A stretch of 64,000 bases of DNA, taken from Paucidesulfovibrio sp036541255 (GTDB lineage Bacteria > Desulfobacterota > Desulfovibrionia > Desulfovibrionales > Desulfovibrionaceae). Below are positions 52,710-61,195 of the stretch, one piece after another. Below the pieces are notes generated by a model. The model was not told the DNA's origin. It saw nothing but the letters and a program-made list of their open reading frames with translations, and did not search any database. A program made the translations under genes and the position numbers. How positions within the stretch are numbered: the stretch's first letter is position 1; each line of letters begins with the position of its first letter. The stretch lies in contig JAZHDD010000037.1 of assembly GCA_036541255.1 (NCBI GenBank), positions 1 through 64,000 of the forward strand. The letters are read 5' to 3'.

Positions 52710-54218
52710 ATGCAGACGCGAGAAACCTGGAGCTCTCGAGCAGGGTTCATTTTGGCCGCAGTCGGTTCAGCCATCGGACTGGGAAACATCTGGCGTTTTC
52801 CCTACATGGTGTATGAGAACGGAGGCGGAGCTTTTCTGATTCCGTATTTTGTGGCCATGCTTTGTGCGGGCGTCCCTTTCATGATTCTTGAATTTGGTTT
52901 GGGACACCGGTTCAAGGGCTCGGCGCCGAAAATCTTTGCCACCATTTCGCGGAGAATGGAGTGGCTGGGCTGGTGGCAGGTCGCCGTGGCGTTCGTCATT
53001 GCTACGTACTATGTCGTGGTTGTTTCCTGGTCCTTGAATTATTTTATTCTGGCGTTGAATCAAGGATGGGGAGATGCGCCTAAGGATTTCTTTTTCGGCG
53101 AATTTCTTCAACTGACGGATTCGCCCACCGTTGTCGGCGGTATAACCTGGAGTGTTTTTGCCGGTACCGCTGTCGCGTGGCTGGTCTCCTTTGCCGCGGT
53201 CTTTACGGGCGTGCGCGGCGGAGTGGAGCGGGCCAATAAAATATTCATGCCGTTGTTGTTCGGGCTTGTGTTGGTCTTTATCGGACGAGGGCTGTTCTTG
53301 CCCGGCGCTGCTGAAGGATTGCAATGGCTTTTCAAGCCCGATTTTGCAGCGTTGCTGGATTATTCCGTCTGGGCCGATGCGTTCGGACAGATTTTTTACA
53401 GTCTTTCCATCGGGTTCGCCATCATGCTCGCCTATTCGAGCTATCTTCCGAGCAAATCGGACATTGCCAACAATGCCAGTATGACGGTGTTCATCAATTG
53501 CGGGTTTTCCATGCTCGCCGGACTGATGATTTTCAGCGTGCTCGGCTATATGGCGCATACACAAGGAGTGCCTGTAAGCGAAGTGGCCGGTTCCGGCGTG
53601 GGCTTGGCGTTCATCACGCTGCCCACGGCTGTGAACCTGATGCCCATACCGGCCTTTTTCGGCGGTCTGTTCTTCCTGGCTTTGGTCGTTGCCGGCCTGT
53701 CTTCGCAGATATCCATTTCCGAGGCTGTCGTCTCATCCGTCATGGACAAGCTGGGTTTGTCCCGGCGCTTTGCAGCCAGCTTGGTGTGCGGCATCGGTTT
53801 TGCCGCCAGCACGGCCTTTACAACTGGTAGTGGGCTTTATTTGCTTGATATAGTTGATCATTTTATCAATAACTACGGAGTGCTGATGGGTGGTCTTGCG
53901 GAAATCGTGTTTATTGGCTGGTTCTGCGACCTCAAGGCGTTGCAGCGGCACATCAATGAGACTTCGGAATTTTCCGTGGGCGGCGTCTGGACAGTGTGTC
54001 TGCGCATCGTGGTGCCGTTGATGCTCGGAGCCATCTGCATCAGCAATTTTGTTGGGGATTTGAGCGTCAATTATGGCGACTATTCGGATCGTGCCGTGCT
54101 GTTGTTTGGTTGGCTTGTGCTTGTTGTCTGCGCCGTGTTGAGTCTGTTGATTTCTTTTCGTCCGGCCGCCTTTGGTCGGGGAAGCCTGGTCGGGGCAACT
54201 GTGCGGGAAAGGAGGTAG
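52710..54218 (+). CDS. Sodium-dependent transporter of the NSS (SNF) family
   Basis: LeuT-fold sodium symporter, 502 residues, about 11-12 membrane helices. The first helix carries the NSS signature AAVGSAIGLGNIWRFPYMVYENGGGAF, broken at its unwound GLGN (sodium and substrate site). Helix 6-8 residues fit, including YSLSIGFAIMLAYSSYLP. Together with the small MetS-like protein downstream it belongs to the methionine/alanine importer type. ATG 52710 is chosen, although its ribosome site is weak; a GTG at 52698 is an alternative. Confidence 0.93.
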   Translation: MQTRETWSSRAGFILAAVGSAIGLGNIWRFPYMVYENGGGAFLIPYFVAMLCAGVPFMILEFGLGHRFKGSAPKIFATISRRMEWLGWWQVAVAFVIATYYVVVVSWSLNYFILALNQGWGDAPKDFFFGEFLQLTDSPTVVGGITWSVFAGTAVAWLVSFAAVFTGVRGGVERANKIFMPLLFGLVLVFIGRGLFLPGAAEGLQWLFKPDFAALLDYSVWADAFGQIFYSLSIGFAIMLAYSSYLPSKSDIANNASMTVFINCGFSMLAGLMIFSVLGYMAHTQGVPVSEVAGSGVGLAFITLPTAVNLMPIPAFFGGLFFLALVVAGLSSQISISEAVVSSVMDKLGLSRRFAASLVCGIGFAASTAFTTGSGLYLLDIVDHFINNYGVLMGGLAEIVFIGWFCDLKALQRHINETSEFSVGGVWTVCLRIVVPLMLGAICISNFVGDLSVNYGDYSDRAVLLFGWLVLVVCAVLSLLISFRPAAFGRGSLVGATVRERR

Positions 54219-54221
54219 GCC

Positions 54222-54323
54222 ATGAGCGTAAGTGCTATCGCCATGATGGTTTTCGGATTGGTTGTGACGTGGGGCGGTGCGTTGATTTGTCTGCGGATTG
54301 CCCTTAAAAGCCGCAGTAAATAG
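54222..54323 (+). CDS. metS: NSS transporter small subunit (MetS-like), 33 residues
   Basis: A very small membrane protein starting MSVSAIAMMVFGLVVTWGGAL, a single helix with the AIxMMxxGxxxxWGG pattern of the MetS small subunit of MetPS-type transporters, and a basic end. GGAGG lies 6 bp before the ATG. It begins 3 bp after the transporter stop codon. In Corynebacterium the matching MetS is required for methionine and alanine uptake by MetP. The gene is short enough to be missed by default gene callers. Confidence 0.85.
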   Translation: MSVSAIAMMVFGLVVTWGGALICLRIALKSRSK

Positions 54324-54346
54324 CTGACGGTTTCTGAACGGAAAAC

Positions 54347-54386
54347 AAAACGCCGGATATCCTTCTGATACCCGGCGTTTTTTTTG
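54347..54386. terminator. Bidirectional terminator between metS and the DUF4197 gene
   Basis: AACGCCGG and CCGGCGTT pair around a 15-base loop. Eight T follow on the right and an A-rich flank lies on the left, so it serves both converging genes. Confidence 0.88.
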
Positions 54387-54398
54387 TATGGGCCTGAG

Positions 54399-55184
54399 TC
54401 AGTTGACCGAGCCGAAAACCTTCTGGAGCAAGTCGCTGGTTCGGGCCAGGGGATTTTCACGAATGCGCTTTTCTTCGGCGGCCATGATCGTGAAAAGTCC
54501 TTTGACGGCTTTGTCCGTCACATAACCGTCAAGGTCGAACCAGTTCTGGTTGAGCAGCGCGCCTAGGGAGGCAGCCCCTTGGGTGAACGCTTTGTAGTCC
54601 TGGGTTACGCCCACGGATTCCATGGTCTTGGACACGATGGGGCGGATGCGTTCGGCCAGCTCTGCACTGCTGGTTCGTTCGAAAAAGCGAGTGGCAGCGT
54701 CGTCCGGGCCATTGAGAATCCCCTGGGCATCCTCCACGCTCATGGTTTTGATGGCGTTGCCCAGGATGCTCACCGTTTCCGGCACGGCTTTTTCCGCAGC
54801 GTGGTTCATGGAGGAAATGAATTCATCCGCGAGGTTTTCCTGTCCCATGGCCCGGGCCAGCTTTTCCGCAGTGCTTAAATGGCTTGGCATGGGAATTCGG
54901 ACTTCCGCGTTGTCCAGATAGCCGCCAGGCTTGCCGAGAAAGTCCACGGACTTGTCCACAGCGACATTCAAGGCCTCCTTGAGTCCGGCAATAATGTCCG
55001 AATTGCTCAATCCTGATGCGCTGGTCTGGGGAGAGGCTGTGTTCCCCAGGGCTTGGTCCGCGGTCTTCAAGGCCTTGTCCAGGGAAAATCCATGAATTGT
55101 ACCGGGCATCAAACAGCTGGCTGCCAGGACGAGAAATACGGTTGCGGTGCTCCATACGTTGCATAAGGAGTTTCGGGTAGGCAT
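54399..55184 (-). CDS. DUF4197 family exported protein
   Basis: 261 residues. A signal peptide (VFLVLAASCLMPGTIHG) precedes a mature helical region matching DUF4197: SNSDIIAGLKEALNVAVDKSVDFLGKPGGYL, split by GLY turns, then IPMPSHLSTAEKLARAMGQ and ALLNQNWFDLDGYVTDKAVKGLFTIMAAEEKRIRENP (across residues 205-245). The function is unknown. GGAGG lies before the ATG at 55184. The upstream frame to 55427 is not coding. Confidence 0.88.
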   Translation of the reverse strand: MPTRNSLCNVWSTATVFLVLAASCLMPGTIHGFSLDKALKTADQALGNTASPQTSASGLSNSDIIAGLKEALNVAVDKSVDFLGKPGGYLDNAEVRIPMPSHLSTAEKLARAMGQENLADEFISSMNHAAEKAVPETVSILGNAIKTMSVEDAQGILNGPDDAATRFFERTSSAELAERIRPIVSKTMESVGVTQDYKAFTQGAASLGALLNQNWFDLDGYVTDKAVKGLFTIMAAEEKRIRENPLARTSDLLQKVFGSVN

Positions 55185-55504
55185 TTTTCCTCCTGAGGCA
55201 GGTGACTGCCGGTTGTGGGGCCGTACTTTGGAAAGCACGAGGGGAGAGCGTAACTGGTCCAGGCGCAAGGGAGTTCCCTTGCGGCGACACCGGCAAGCCG
55301 TTGGCGTTTTCATTTCCAGGCGTGCCAAAGAAGCTTTGGGGCAAGGATGATTTCTTATTCTCATTGCCCGGACTGTTTCCCATGTCAAGAAGAGAACCAT
55401 GGAGGAACACGTACTGATTTGCTGCATTTCCCTGGCGTCACTCCCTCCGCTATGATAAAAGGTGTAACAAAGACCCTTTTATTGTTTTGTAGCAGGGGTG
55501 AAGA
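55185..55504. promoter_or_regulatory. Divergent control region between DUF4197 and the kinase operon
   Basis: 320 bp without a gene. It should hold promoters for both sides. A TATGAT -10-like box occurs near 55451 but with no good -35, and no sigma-54 pattern was found. GGGGTGAAGA forms the ribosome site of the kinase gene. Confidence 0.45.
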
Positions 55505-57313
55505 ATGTTCGGATCGACGTTTAGGGGGCGTGCGCAGCGCCTGGTCTGGGTCCGGGTGGCCGTACCGGTTTTCGGCACGGTTTGTCTCTTTCTTCTTGCC
55601 GCATTTTTCCTGTTCCTTCCCGAAGTCAAGAACGGGCTTATGGAGCAAAAGCGTCAGAGCCTGCGTAATCTCTCTTCTGTGGCCCTGAGCATCTTGGAGT
55701 CCCATTATGTTTTGGAAAAAGAGGGAGTGCTCAGCCCGGAAGACGCCCGCAAGGAAGCTGCCCGTCTCATAGGGAAACTTCGTTTCGGTCCTGAGAACAA
55801 GGACTATTTTTGGATAAATGACTATACGCCGCGCATGATCATGCATCCCTACCGCAGTGATTTGGATGGAAAGAGTCTCAGATCATATGCGGATGCGTCG
55901 GGACGGAAATTGTTTGTAGATGCGGTGCAGTCTACAGAAATTACTGGTGAAGCGTTCATCAACTACGAATGGCAGTGGAAGGATGACCCTGCCCGGGTCG
56001 TGCCTAAGCTGTCCTTTGTGCGTCGCTTTGAGCCCTGGGGCTGGATTGTTGGTACCGGAGTCTATCTCGACGATGTGGAGGCCGAAGCCTCTGATCAGGC
56101 CCTGACGATGGGCAAAACCGGGCTGGGGATTCTTGGCATAGCTTTGACCTTGGCCTTGATTTCCATCTGGCAGGGCAGGCAGGCGGATGTTCGTCTGCAT
56201 CGCAACAGGCTAAAGTTGCGAGCTATTTTTGACCAGAGTTTTCAGTTCATGGCGTTGCTGGATGAACGTGGAAGGGTTTTGGAAATCAACAGAACCGCTT
56301 TGGATTTTTACGGGATTCAAGAGTCTGATGTGCTTGGCGCATATTTCTGGGATGCCCCCTGGTGGAAGCATTCCCCAGAGGTGCAGGAACATTTGAAGCA
56401 ATCGGTGCAACGTGCCGCCGATGGCCAGGGCATATGTTTCCATACGACACATGTGGGGGGAGCAGGGGATCTGAAATCGGTGCATTTTTCGGTCAAACCG
56501 GCAATGGATGAGCAGGGTATTGTCTTCGGACTTATTGCTGAAGGCCGGGACATGACCGAACAAATCCAAGCCCAGCGGGAAAAGGAAATTTCCTTGTCGG
56601 AACTGGAAAAGCGCAACGCAGAATTGGAGCGTGTGGCTTACACCGTATCCCACGATTTGCGGAATCCCGTAGTGACCATCAAGGGGTTTCTTGGATTGGC
56701 GGAGGAGCATCTCAGAAAGAGCGATGTGCAGCGCGCTTCCCTGGCCATGCAGCGTATTGATTCCGCAGCGGAACGTATGGACAGTTTGCTGAAAGATCTG
56801 GTGGAACTTTTTCGTGTCGGGCGCGTGGACAATCCACCCGAGGCCGTCGATTTTGCCGACCTTGTTCGAGATGCTTCCGCGGATTTGGCGCAGGATTTTG
56901 CCCCATGCCATGGGAGTGTGCAGATTGGTTCGGTCATGCCCGTGGCCTGGGTCGACCGGGAGCGTTTTCAAGAAGTGTTTCATAACCTGCTCACCAATGC
57001 CGCTCGGTTTGCTGCACCGGATAGGCCGCTCCAGGTGTTTGTTGATGCGGAGAAAAAAGATTTGGTCTGGATTGTTTCGGTCCGGGATAATGGCATTGGG
57101 ATTCGTCCGGAGTATCTGGAAAAGATTTTCCAGTTGTTTCAGCAATTATCTCTCAACGGTCAAGGAACAGGTGTTGGATTGACGTTGGTGAGGCGTATCG
57201 TGGAGCATCATGGCGGTAAGATTTGGGCTGAATCGCAGGGTGAGGGCCACGGAACCGTATTTTCGTTCACCATCCCTGTGCGGCTGACGCGCGAGGCTTC
57301 TCATGGGGAATGA
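55505..57313 (+). CDS. Membrane sensor histidine kinase with Cache and PAS domains
   Basis: 602 residues. A membrane helix (about 17-39), a periplasmic single Cache domain (about 45-190; KDYFWINDYTPRMIMHPY is typical), a second helix (about 204-223), a PAS domain (237-350), HisKA with the phospho-acceptor H383 in VSHDLRNPV, and an HATPase domain (NLLTNAARF, RDNGIGI, GTGVGLTLVRRIVEHHGG). It should sense a small extracellular ligand, often an organic acid or amino acid in this fold. Its end overlaps the second kinase by 11 bp. Confidence 0.93.
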   Translation: MFGSTFRGRAQRLVWVRVAVPVFGTVCLFLLAAFFLFLPEVKNGLMEQKRQSLRNLSSVALSILESHYVLEKEGVLSPEDARKEAARLIGKLRFGPENKDYFWINDYTPRMIMHPYRSDLDGKSLRSYADASGRKLFVDAVQSTEITGEAFINYEWQWKDDPARVVPKLSFVRRFEPWGWIVGTGVYLDDVEAEASDQALTMGKTGLGILGIALTLALISIWQGRQADVRLHRNRLKLRAIFDQSFQFMALLDERGRVLEINRTALDFYGIQESDVLGAYFWDAPWWKHSPEVQEHLKQSVQRAADGQGICFHTTHVGGAGDLKSVHFSVKPAMDEQGIVFGLIAEGRDMTEQIQAQREKEISLSELEKRNAELERVAYTVSHDLRNPVVTIKGFLGLAEEHLRKSDVQRASLAMQRIDSAAERMDSLLKDLVELFRVGRVDNPPEAVDFADLVRDASADLAQDFAPCHGSVQIGSVMPVAWVDRERFQEVFHNLLTNAARFAAPDRPLQVFVDAEKKDLVWIVSVRDNGIGIRPEYLEKIFQLFQQLSLNGQGTGVGLTLVRRIVEHHGGKIWAESQGEGHGTVFSFTIPVRLTREASHGE

Positions 57314-59990
57314 TTCAAATCCGTTGCGTAGAGCCTTGGAACGGATTGCGGGCGAAATGATTCAACGCGCCACGGAGCGTGGATGCATTGACTGCCTTTC
57401 TGTGGAGAGTGAAAAACGTCGTGCATTTCTGATGCGACTGATCGAAACTTACGAGTCGTTGCATGTAATGTTTAATGATGTCGAATCATTGTGGCGTGGA
57501 GCAAGTGCTTCCGAGCCCTTAGGGGCCTATGTCCAGGCCGAAGTGCAACGGCAGCGCGGGGTCGGGCCGAGGTTGGATCGCTTTTTGGCTCTTTTTCAAT
57601 GTTGCCGCGATGCTTGTCTTGCCGTGCCTGAAGCGGCAGGTGAGCACCCTTATCTCCTTGCCTTTTTTGGTCTCATTGAAACCGAATTTTGTGCTGGTTG
57701 GCTGGCTGCCGATGCAGCCAAGTGCTATCTGCCGCTTTCTCTCAAACAATCCCAGGAAGATTTGAATCGGTTTTTTGAGATTGTACCCATGCCTGTTGTC
57801 GTCACTTCGGTTAGCGGAAGTCGGGTATGTTTTTGCAACGATAGGGCGGCAGATGTTCTTGAGATGGCCAAGGAAGAGATGGTCGGAGCGTATGCACCTG
57901 ATTATTATGTGGATATTGAAGAGCGGCGCAATCTGGTAAGCCAATTGCTTATCAACGGCATGGTCACGGGACAGGAGGTTCGTTTGCGTACCGCCAAGGG
58001 CGGGCAGGTCTGGGTCCTGATGTCTGCTGTTCCCTTGATCTACCAATCTGAAGATACTTATCTTTTTCTCTTCTTGGACATCACCCGCCGCAAGGTTGCA
58101 GAGGCAGAATTGGTTAAGTTGTCCAAGGCACTTGAGCAGAGTCCTGTTTCCGTGGTGATCACGGATTGCTCCGGTAATATTGAGTATGTCAATCCTGCTT
58201 TTGAGCGGATTAGCGGATACTCCCGTGAGGAAGTGTACGGCAAGAATCCCCGTATTCTTAAATCTGGAAGGCAATCTCCTGAATACTATGAGCATCTTTG
58301 GAAAACCCTTGCCGCAGGGCATACCTGGCATGGAGAATTGTGCAATCGGAGTAAAAGCGGCAGGGAGTATTGGGAGGTTGTCTCCATTTCGCCTTTGCGT
58401 GATGGGGAAGGGCAGGCCACACATTATGTCGCGGTGAAGGAGGATATTACCAAACGAAAAAAGTCGGAAGAAGTGCTCCAAGAACGCCTTCAGTTCATTC
58501 AGACCCTTATGGATGCTGTACCGATGCCTATTTTTTATAAGAACATCGACGGGATATATCAGGGATGCAATAAGGCGTTCGAGGAATATTTCGGCGTTGT
58601 ACGGCCATTGCTCGTGGGCAAAACCGTATTTGATATTTCACCTTCTCCAATGGCAGAGGTCTACCACAAGCGGGATGTGCAATTGGCGAGAAATGGTGGG
58701 TTGCAGGTCTACGAGAGCCAGGCTCGCCGTAAGGACGGAGCGATGCGGGATGTGGTTTTCCACAAAGCGGCATACCATGACGTCAAAGGCAACCCGGTGG
58801 GAATTGTCGGGAGCGTCACGGATATCACCGCGCGCAAGTTGGCAGAACGGGAAGCAAAAGAGAATGAAGCGGCTTTGATCCAGGTCTTGGAGGGAATTCG
58901 GGCCGCCATTATGATTGTGGAGGCGAGTTCTTGCCGGATTGAGGAACTCAACGAACGGGCCTGTGAATTATTGCAGATTTCGGAAAAACGTCCCAAGAAT
59001 ATGTTTTGCGGTTCCCTGAAGTGGCTTGATGAACAGGGGCGAAAGGTTTCGGACAAGGATATATTGCGTTTCCAGCAGGATCGGGAATACCGGTTGTTTC
59101 GTGAGGACGGTTCCGCTTTGCCCGTTGCGCTTACTTCTCTGGAAGCCACTGTCCATGGCATGCAGAAAACGCTTTTGATCCTTTTTGATCTTACGGAACG
59201 ACGGGGTTTGGAACGACGGCTCAATCTGGCCCAGAAACTGGAGGCCGTGGGACAATTGGCCGCCGGCATCGCTCATGAGATCAACACCCCCATCCAATAT
59301 ATCGGCAGCAATCTTTCGTTCCTCGGCGAGGCGTTCGCACGGCTGAATAAAAGTTTGGATGTCGTGCGTTCCGACTTGGATTCCAGCACGTTGAGTGAAC
59401 TTGTAGAGATTCCCGAGGCTGTGCGTGATGCCCAAGACGGCGTGCGCCGGGTTTCGTCCATTGTCCAGGCAATGCGCAAATTTTCCCATCCGGATACCGG
59501 GGAGATGGTTCCGTTGGATGTCAACGAGGCCGTCCGTACCACCGTAACCATTGCCCGAAATGAATGGAAATATCACTCCGAGGTTGTCCTGGACCTGGCC
59601 GACGACCTGCCTCCGTTGCCGTGCCTGCCCGGAGACTTCAACCAGGTTTTGCTGAACATCATCGTCAACGCAGCCCATGCCGTGACCGATGCGGTCGGGG
59701 AGAGCGGCACCAAAGGCGAAATTTTTGTCAGTACAAGGCATGAAGGCGAAAGCGTTGAAATTCGTATCCGTGACACCGGCACAGGTATCGCTCCGGAAAA
59801 TCGCAATAAAATTTTCGACCCGTTTTTCACGACCAAGACCGTGGGATTGGGGACGGGCCAAGGGTTGGCCATCACCCACGACATCGTTCGAAGGCACGGC
59901 GGCAGTATTGATTTTATGACCGAGCTTGGTTTGGGCACGACGTTCGTCTTGCGTTTCCCATTGCAGGCGGAAAAGCGGGAAGAAATATGA
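57303..59990 (+). CDS. Cytoplasmic multi-PAS histidine kinase
   Basis: 895 residues, no membrane helix. An N-terminal helical domain (1-150) carries cysteines C100, C101 and C105 and resembles RsbR-type N-domains. Four PAS-like units follow (about 153-265, 270-385, 398-512, 522-632), then HisKA with H658 in GIAHEINTP, and HATPase with NAAHAV, DTGTGI and GQGLAITHDIVRRHGG. The second PAS has the SGYSREEVYGKNPRILKSG pattern. Start and stop overlap its neighbours, so it is translated together with them. Confidence 0.93.
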   Translation: MGNDSNPLRRALERIAGEMIQRATERGCIDCLSVESEKRRAFLMRLIETYESLHVMFNDVESLWRGASASEPLGAYVQAEVQRQRGVGPRLDRFLALFQCCRDACLAVPEAAGEHPYLLAFFGLIETEFCAGWLAADAAKCYLPLSLKQSQEDLNRFFEIVPMPVVVTSVSGSRVCFCNDRAADVLEMAKEEMVGAYAPDYYVDIEERRNLVSQLLINGMVTGQEVRLRTAKGGQVWVLMSAVPLIYQSEDTYLFLFLDITRRKVAEAELVKLSKALEQSPVSVVITDCSGNIEYVNPAFERISGYSREEVYGKNPRILKSGRQSPEYYEHLWKTLAAGHTWHGELCNRSKSGREYWEVVSISPLRDGEGQATHYVAVKEDITKRKKSEEVLQERLQFIQTLMDAVPMPIFYKNIDGIYQGCNKAFEEYFGVVRPLLVGKTVFDISPSPMAEVYHKRDVQLARNGGLQVYESQARRKDGAMRDVVFHKAAYHDVKGNPVGIVGSVTDITARKLAEREAKENEAALIQVLEGIRAAIMIVEASSCRIEELNERACELLQISEKRPKNMFCGSLKWLDEQGRKVSDKDILRFQQDREYRLFREDGSALPVALTSLEATVHGMQKTLLILFDLTERRGLERRLNLAQKLEAVGQLAAGIAHEINTPIQYIGSNLSFLGEAFARLNKSLDVVRSDLDSSTLSELVEIPEAVRDAQDGVRRVSSIVQAMRKFSHPDTGEMVPLDVNEAVRTTVTIARNEWKYHSEVVLDLADDLPPLPCLPGDFNQVLLNIIVNAAHAVTDAVGESGTKGEIFVSTRHEGESVEIRIRDTGTGIAPENRNKIFDPFFTTKTVGLGTGQGLAITHDIVRRHGGSIDFMTELGLGTTFVLRFPLQAEKREEI

Positions 59991-61195
59991 ATATGAGAGT
60001 GATGTTTGTAGATGACGAAGCCATGCTTCTGAGCGGATTGCGCCGTATGCTGACGGGGCAGCCTGGCTGGGAATTGTTGTTTGCCGAAGGTGGCCGGGAA
60101 GCGTTGAGAATGCTTGCGGAACACCCTGTGGATATCGTGGTGGCCGACATGCGTATGCCCGGAATGGACGGAGCGCAGTTGTTGTCAACCGTACAGGAGC
60201 GTTTCCCCGGTATCGCCAGAATAGTCTTTTCCGGCCATTCGGACCGGGACATGGTCATGCGTCTGGTCAAGTCGGCCCATCAATTCCTCAGCAAGCTCAG
60301 TGACAAGGAAACCATAGTCGCGGTGTTGGAGCGCGTGCATACGCTGCGGGATATTTTCACCAACACGCGTCTGCGCGATATCATCACCAAGATCGATTCC
60401 CTTCCGATTTTGCCGAACGTGTATCTGTTGATGGTCGAGGAGTTGGAAAGGGAAGATTGCTCGTTGGACCGGGCCGGGAGAATCTTATCCGCCGATGTCG
60501 GCTTGACGGCAGGTATACTCAAAACCGTCAATTCTGCTTTTTTCGGCCTGCCGCGCAAGATAACCTCACCGGAACAGGCGGCTGCGTTGCTTGGGGTCGA
60601 TGTGCTCAAGGGCCTCGTCATTTCACAAGCCATGTTCGGGGCTTTTGATCAGAATCGTTATGCAGGATTTCATTTGGACCTCCTCTGGGCGCATTGTATC
60701 CGTGTGGCCAGTTTTGCCCGGTCGCTGAGTGTTATGGAATATGGTGAGCGTGGCGCGGATGATCTCGCCTTTCTTGGTGGGTTGTTGCACGATTTGGGCA
60801 AGCTGGCCTTGGCCGATCGTCTGCCTGACGAATTCGGCGAAATCTTGCGTCTTGCTCAAACTGAGAACATCACGTTTGAGCAGGCCGAAACAAAGGTGCT
60901 GGCTGCCGGGCATGCCGAGTTGGGGGCATACCTATTGGGACTCTGGGGGTTTCCAGAAGAACTGGTCAAGGCCGTTGCTGTGCATCACAGGCCGGCAGCT
61001 TCTCCCGATGGGCAATTGCCGTTGGCCATAGTCACGCACGTCGCCAACTATCTTGATCATTTGCTTGTGCAACACAACAAGGAATACGCCGACCATCCTA
61101 TTGATGCCGAGCATATCATCAAGATGGGTCTATTGGAAAAATTGCCGGTGTGGGTAGAGATTTGCCATAACCTGTTGGATGAAGCCGATGCCTAG
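59987..61195 (+). CDS. Response regulator with HDOD output domain
   Basis: 402 residues. The receiver domain has acidic D9/D10, phospho-acceptor D54 in ADMRMPGMDG, and K103, but the usual Pro after Lys is Leu. An HDOD domain (about 130-330) contains FFGLPRKI, GLLHDLGK (H268, D269) and HAELGAYLLGLWGFPEEL. It has no DNA-binding domain. HDOD proteins act in signalling, but their biochemical output is mostly undefined. The start overlaps the kinase stop in ATGA. Confidence 0.92.
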   Translation: MNMRVMFVDDEAMLLSGLRRMLTGQPGWELLFAEGGREALRMLAEHPVDIVVADMRMPGMDGAQLLSTVQERFPGIARIVFSGHSDRDMVMRLVKSAHQFLSKLSDKETIVAVLERVHTLRDIFTNTRLRDIITKIDSLPILPNVYLLMVEELEREDCSLDRAGRILSADVGLTAGILKTVNSAFFGLPRKITSPEQAAALLGVDVLKGLVISQAMFGAFDQNRYAGFHLDLLWAHCIRVASFARSLSVMEYGERGADDLAFLGGLLHDLGKLALADRLPDEFGEILRLAQTENITFEQAETKVLAAGHAELGAYLLGLWGFPEELVKAVAVHHRPAASPDGQLPLAIVTHVANYLDHLLVQHNKEYADHPIDAEHIIKMGLLEKLPVWVEICHNLLDEADA

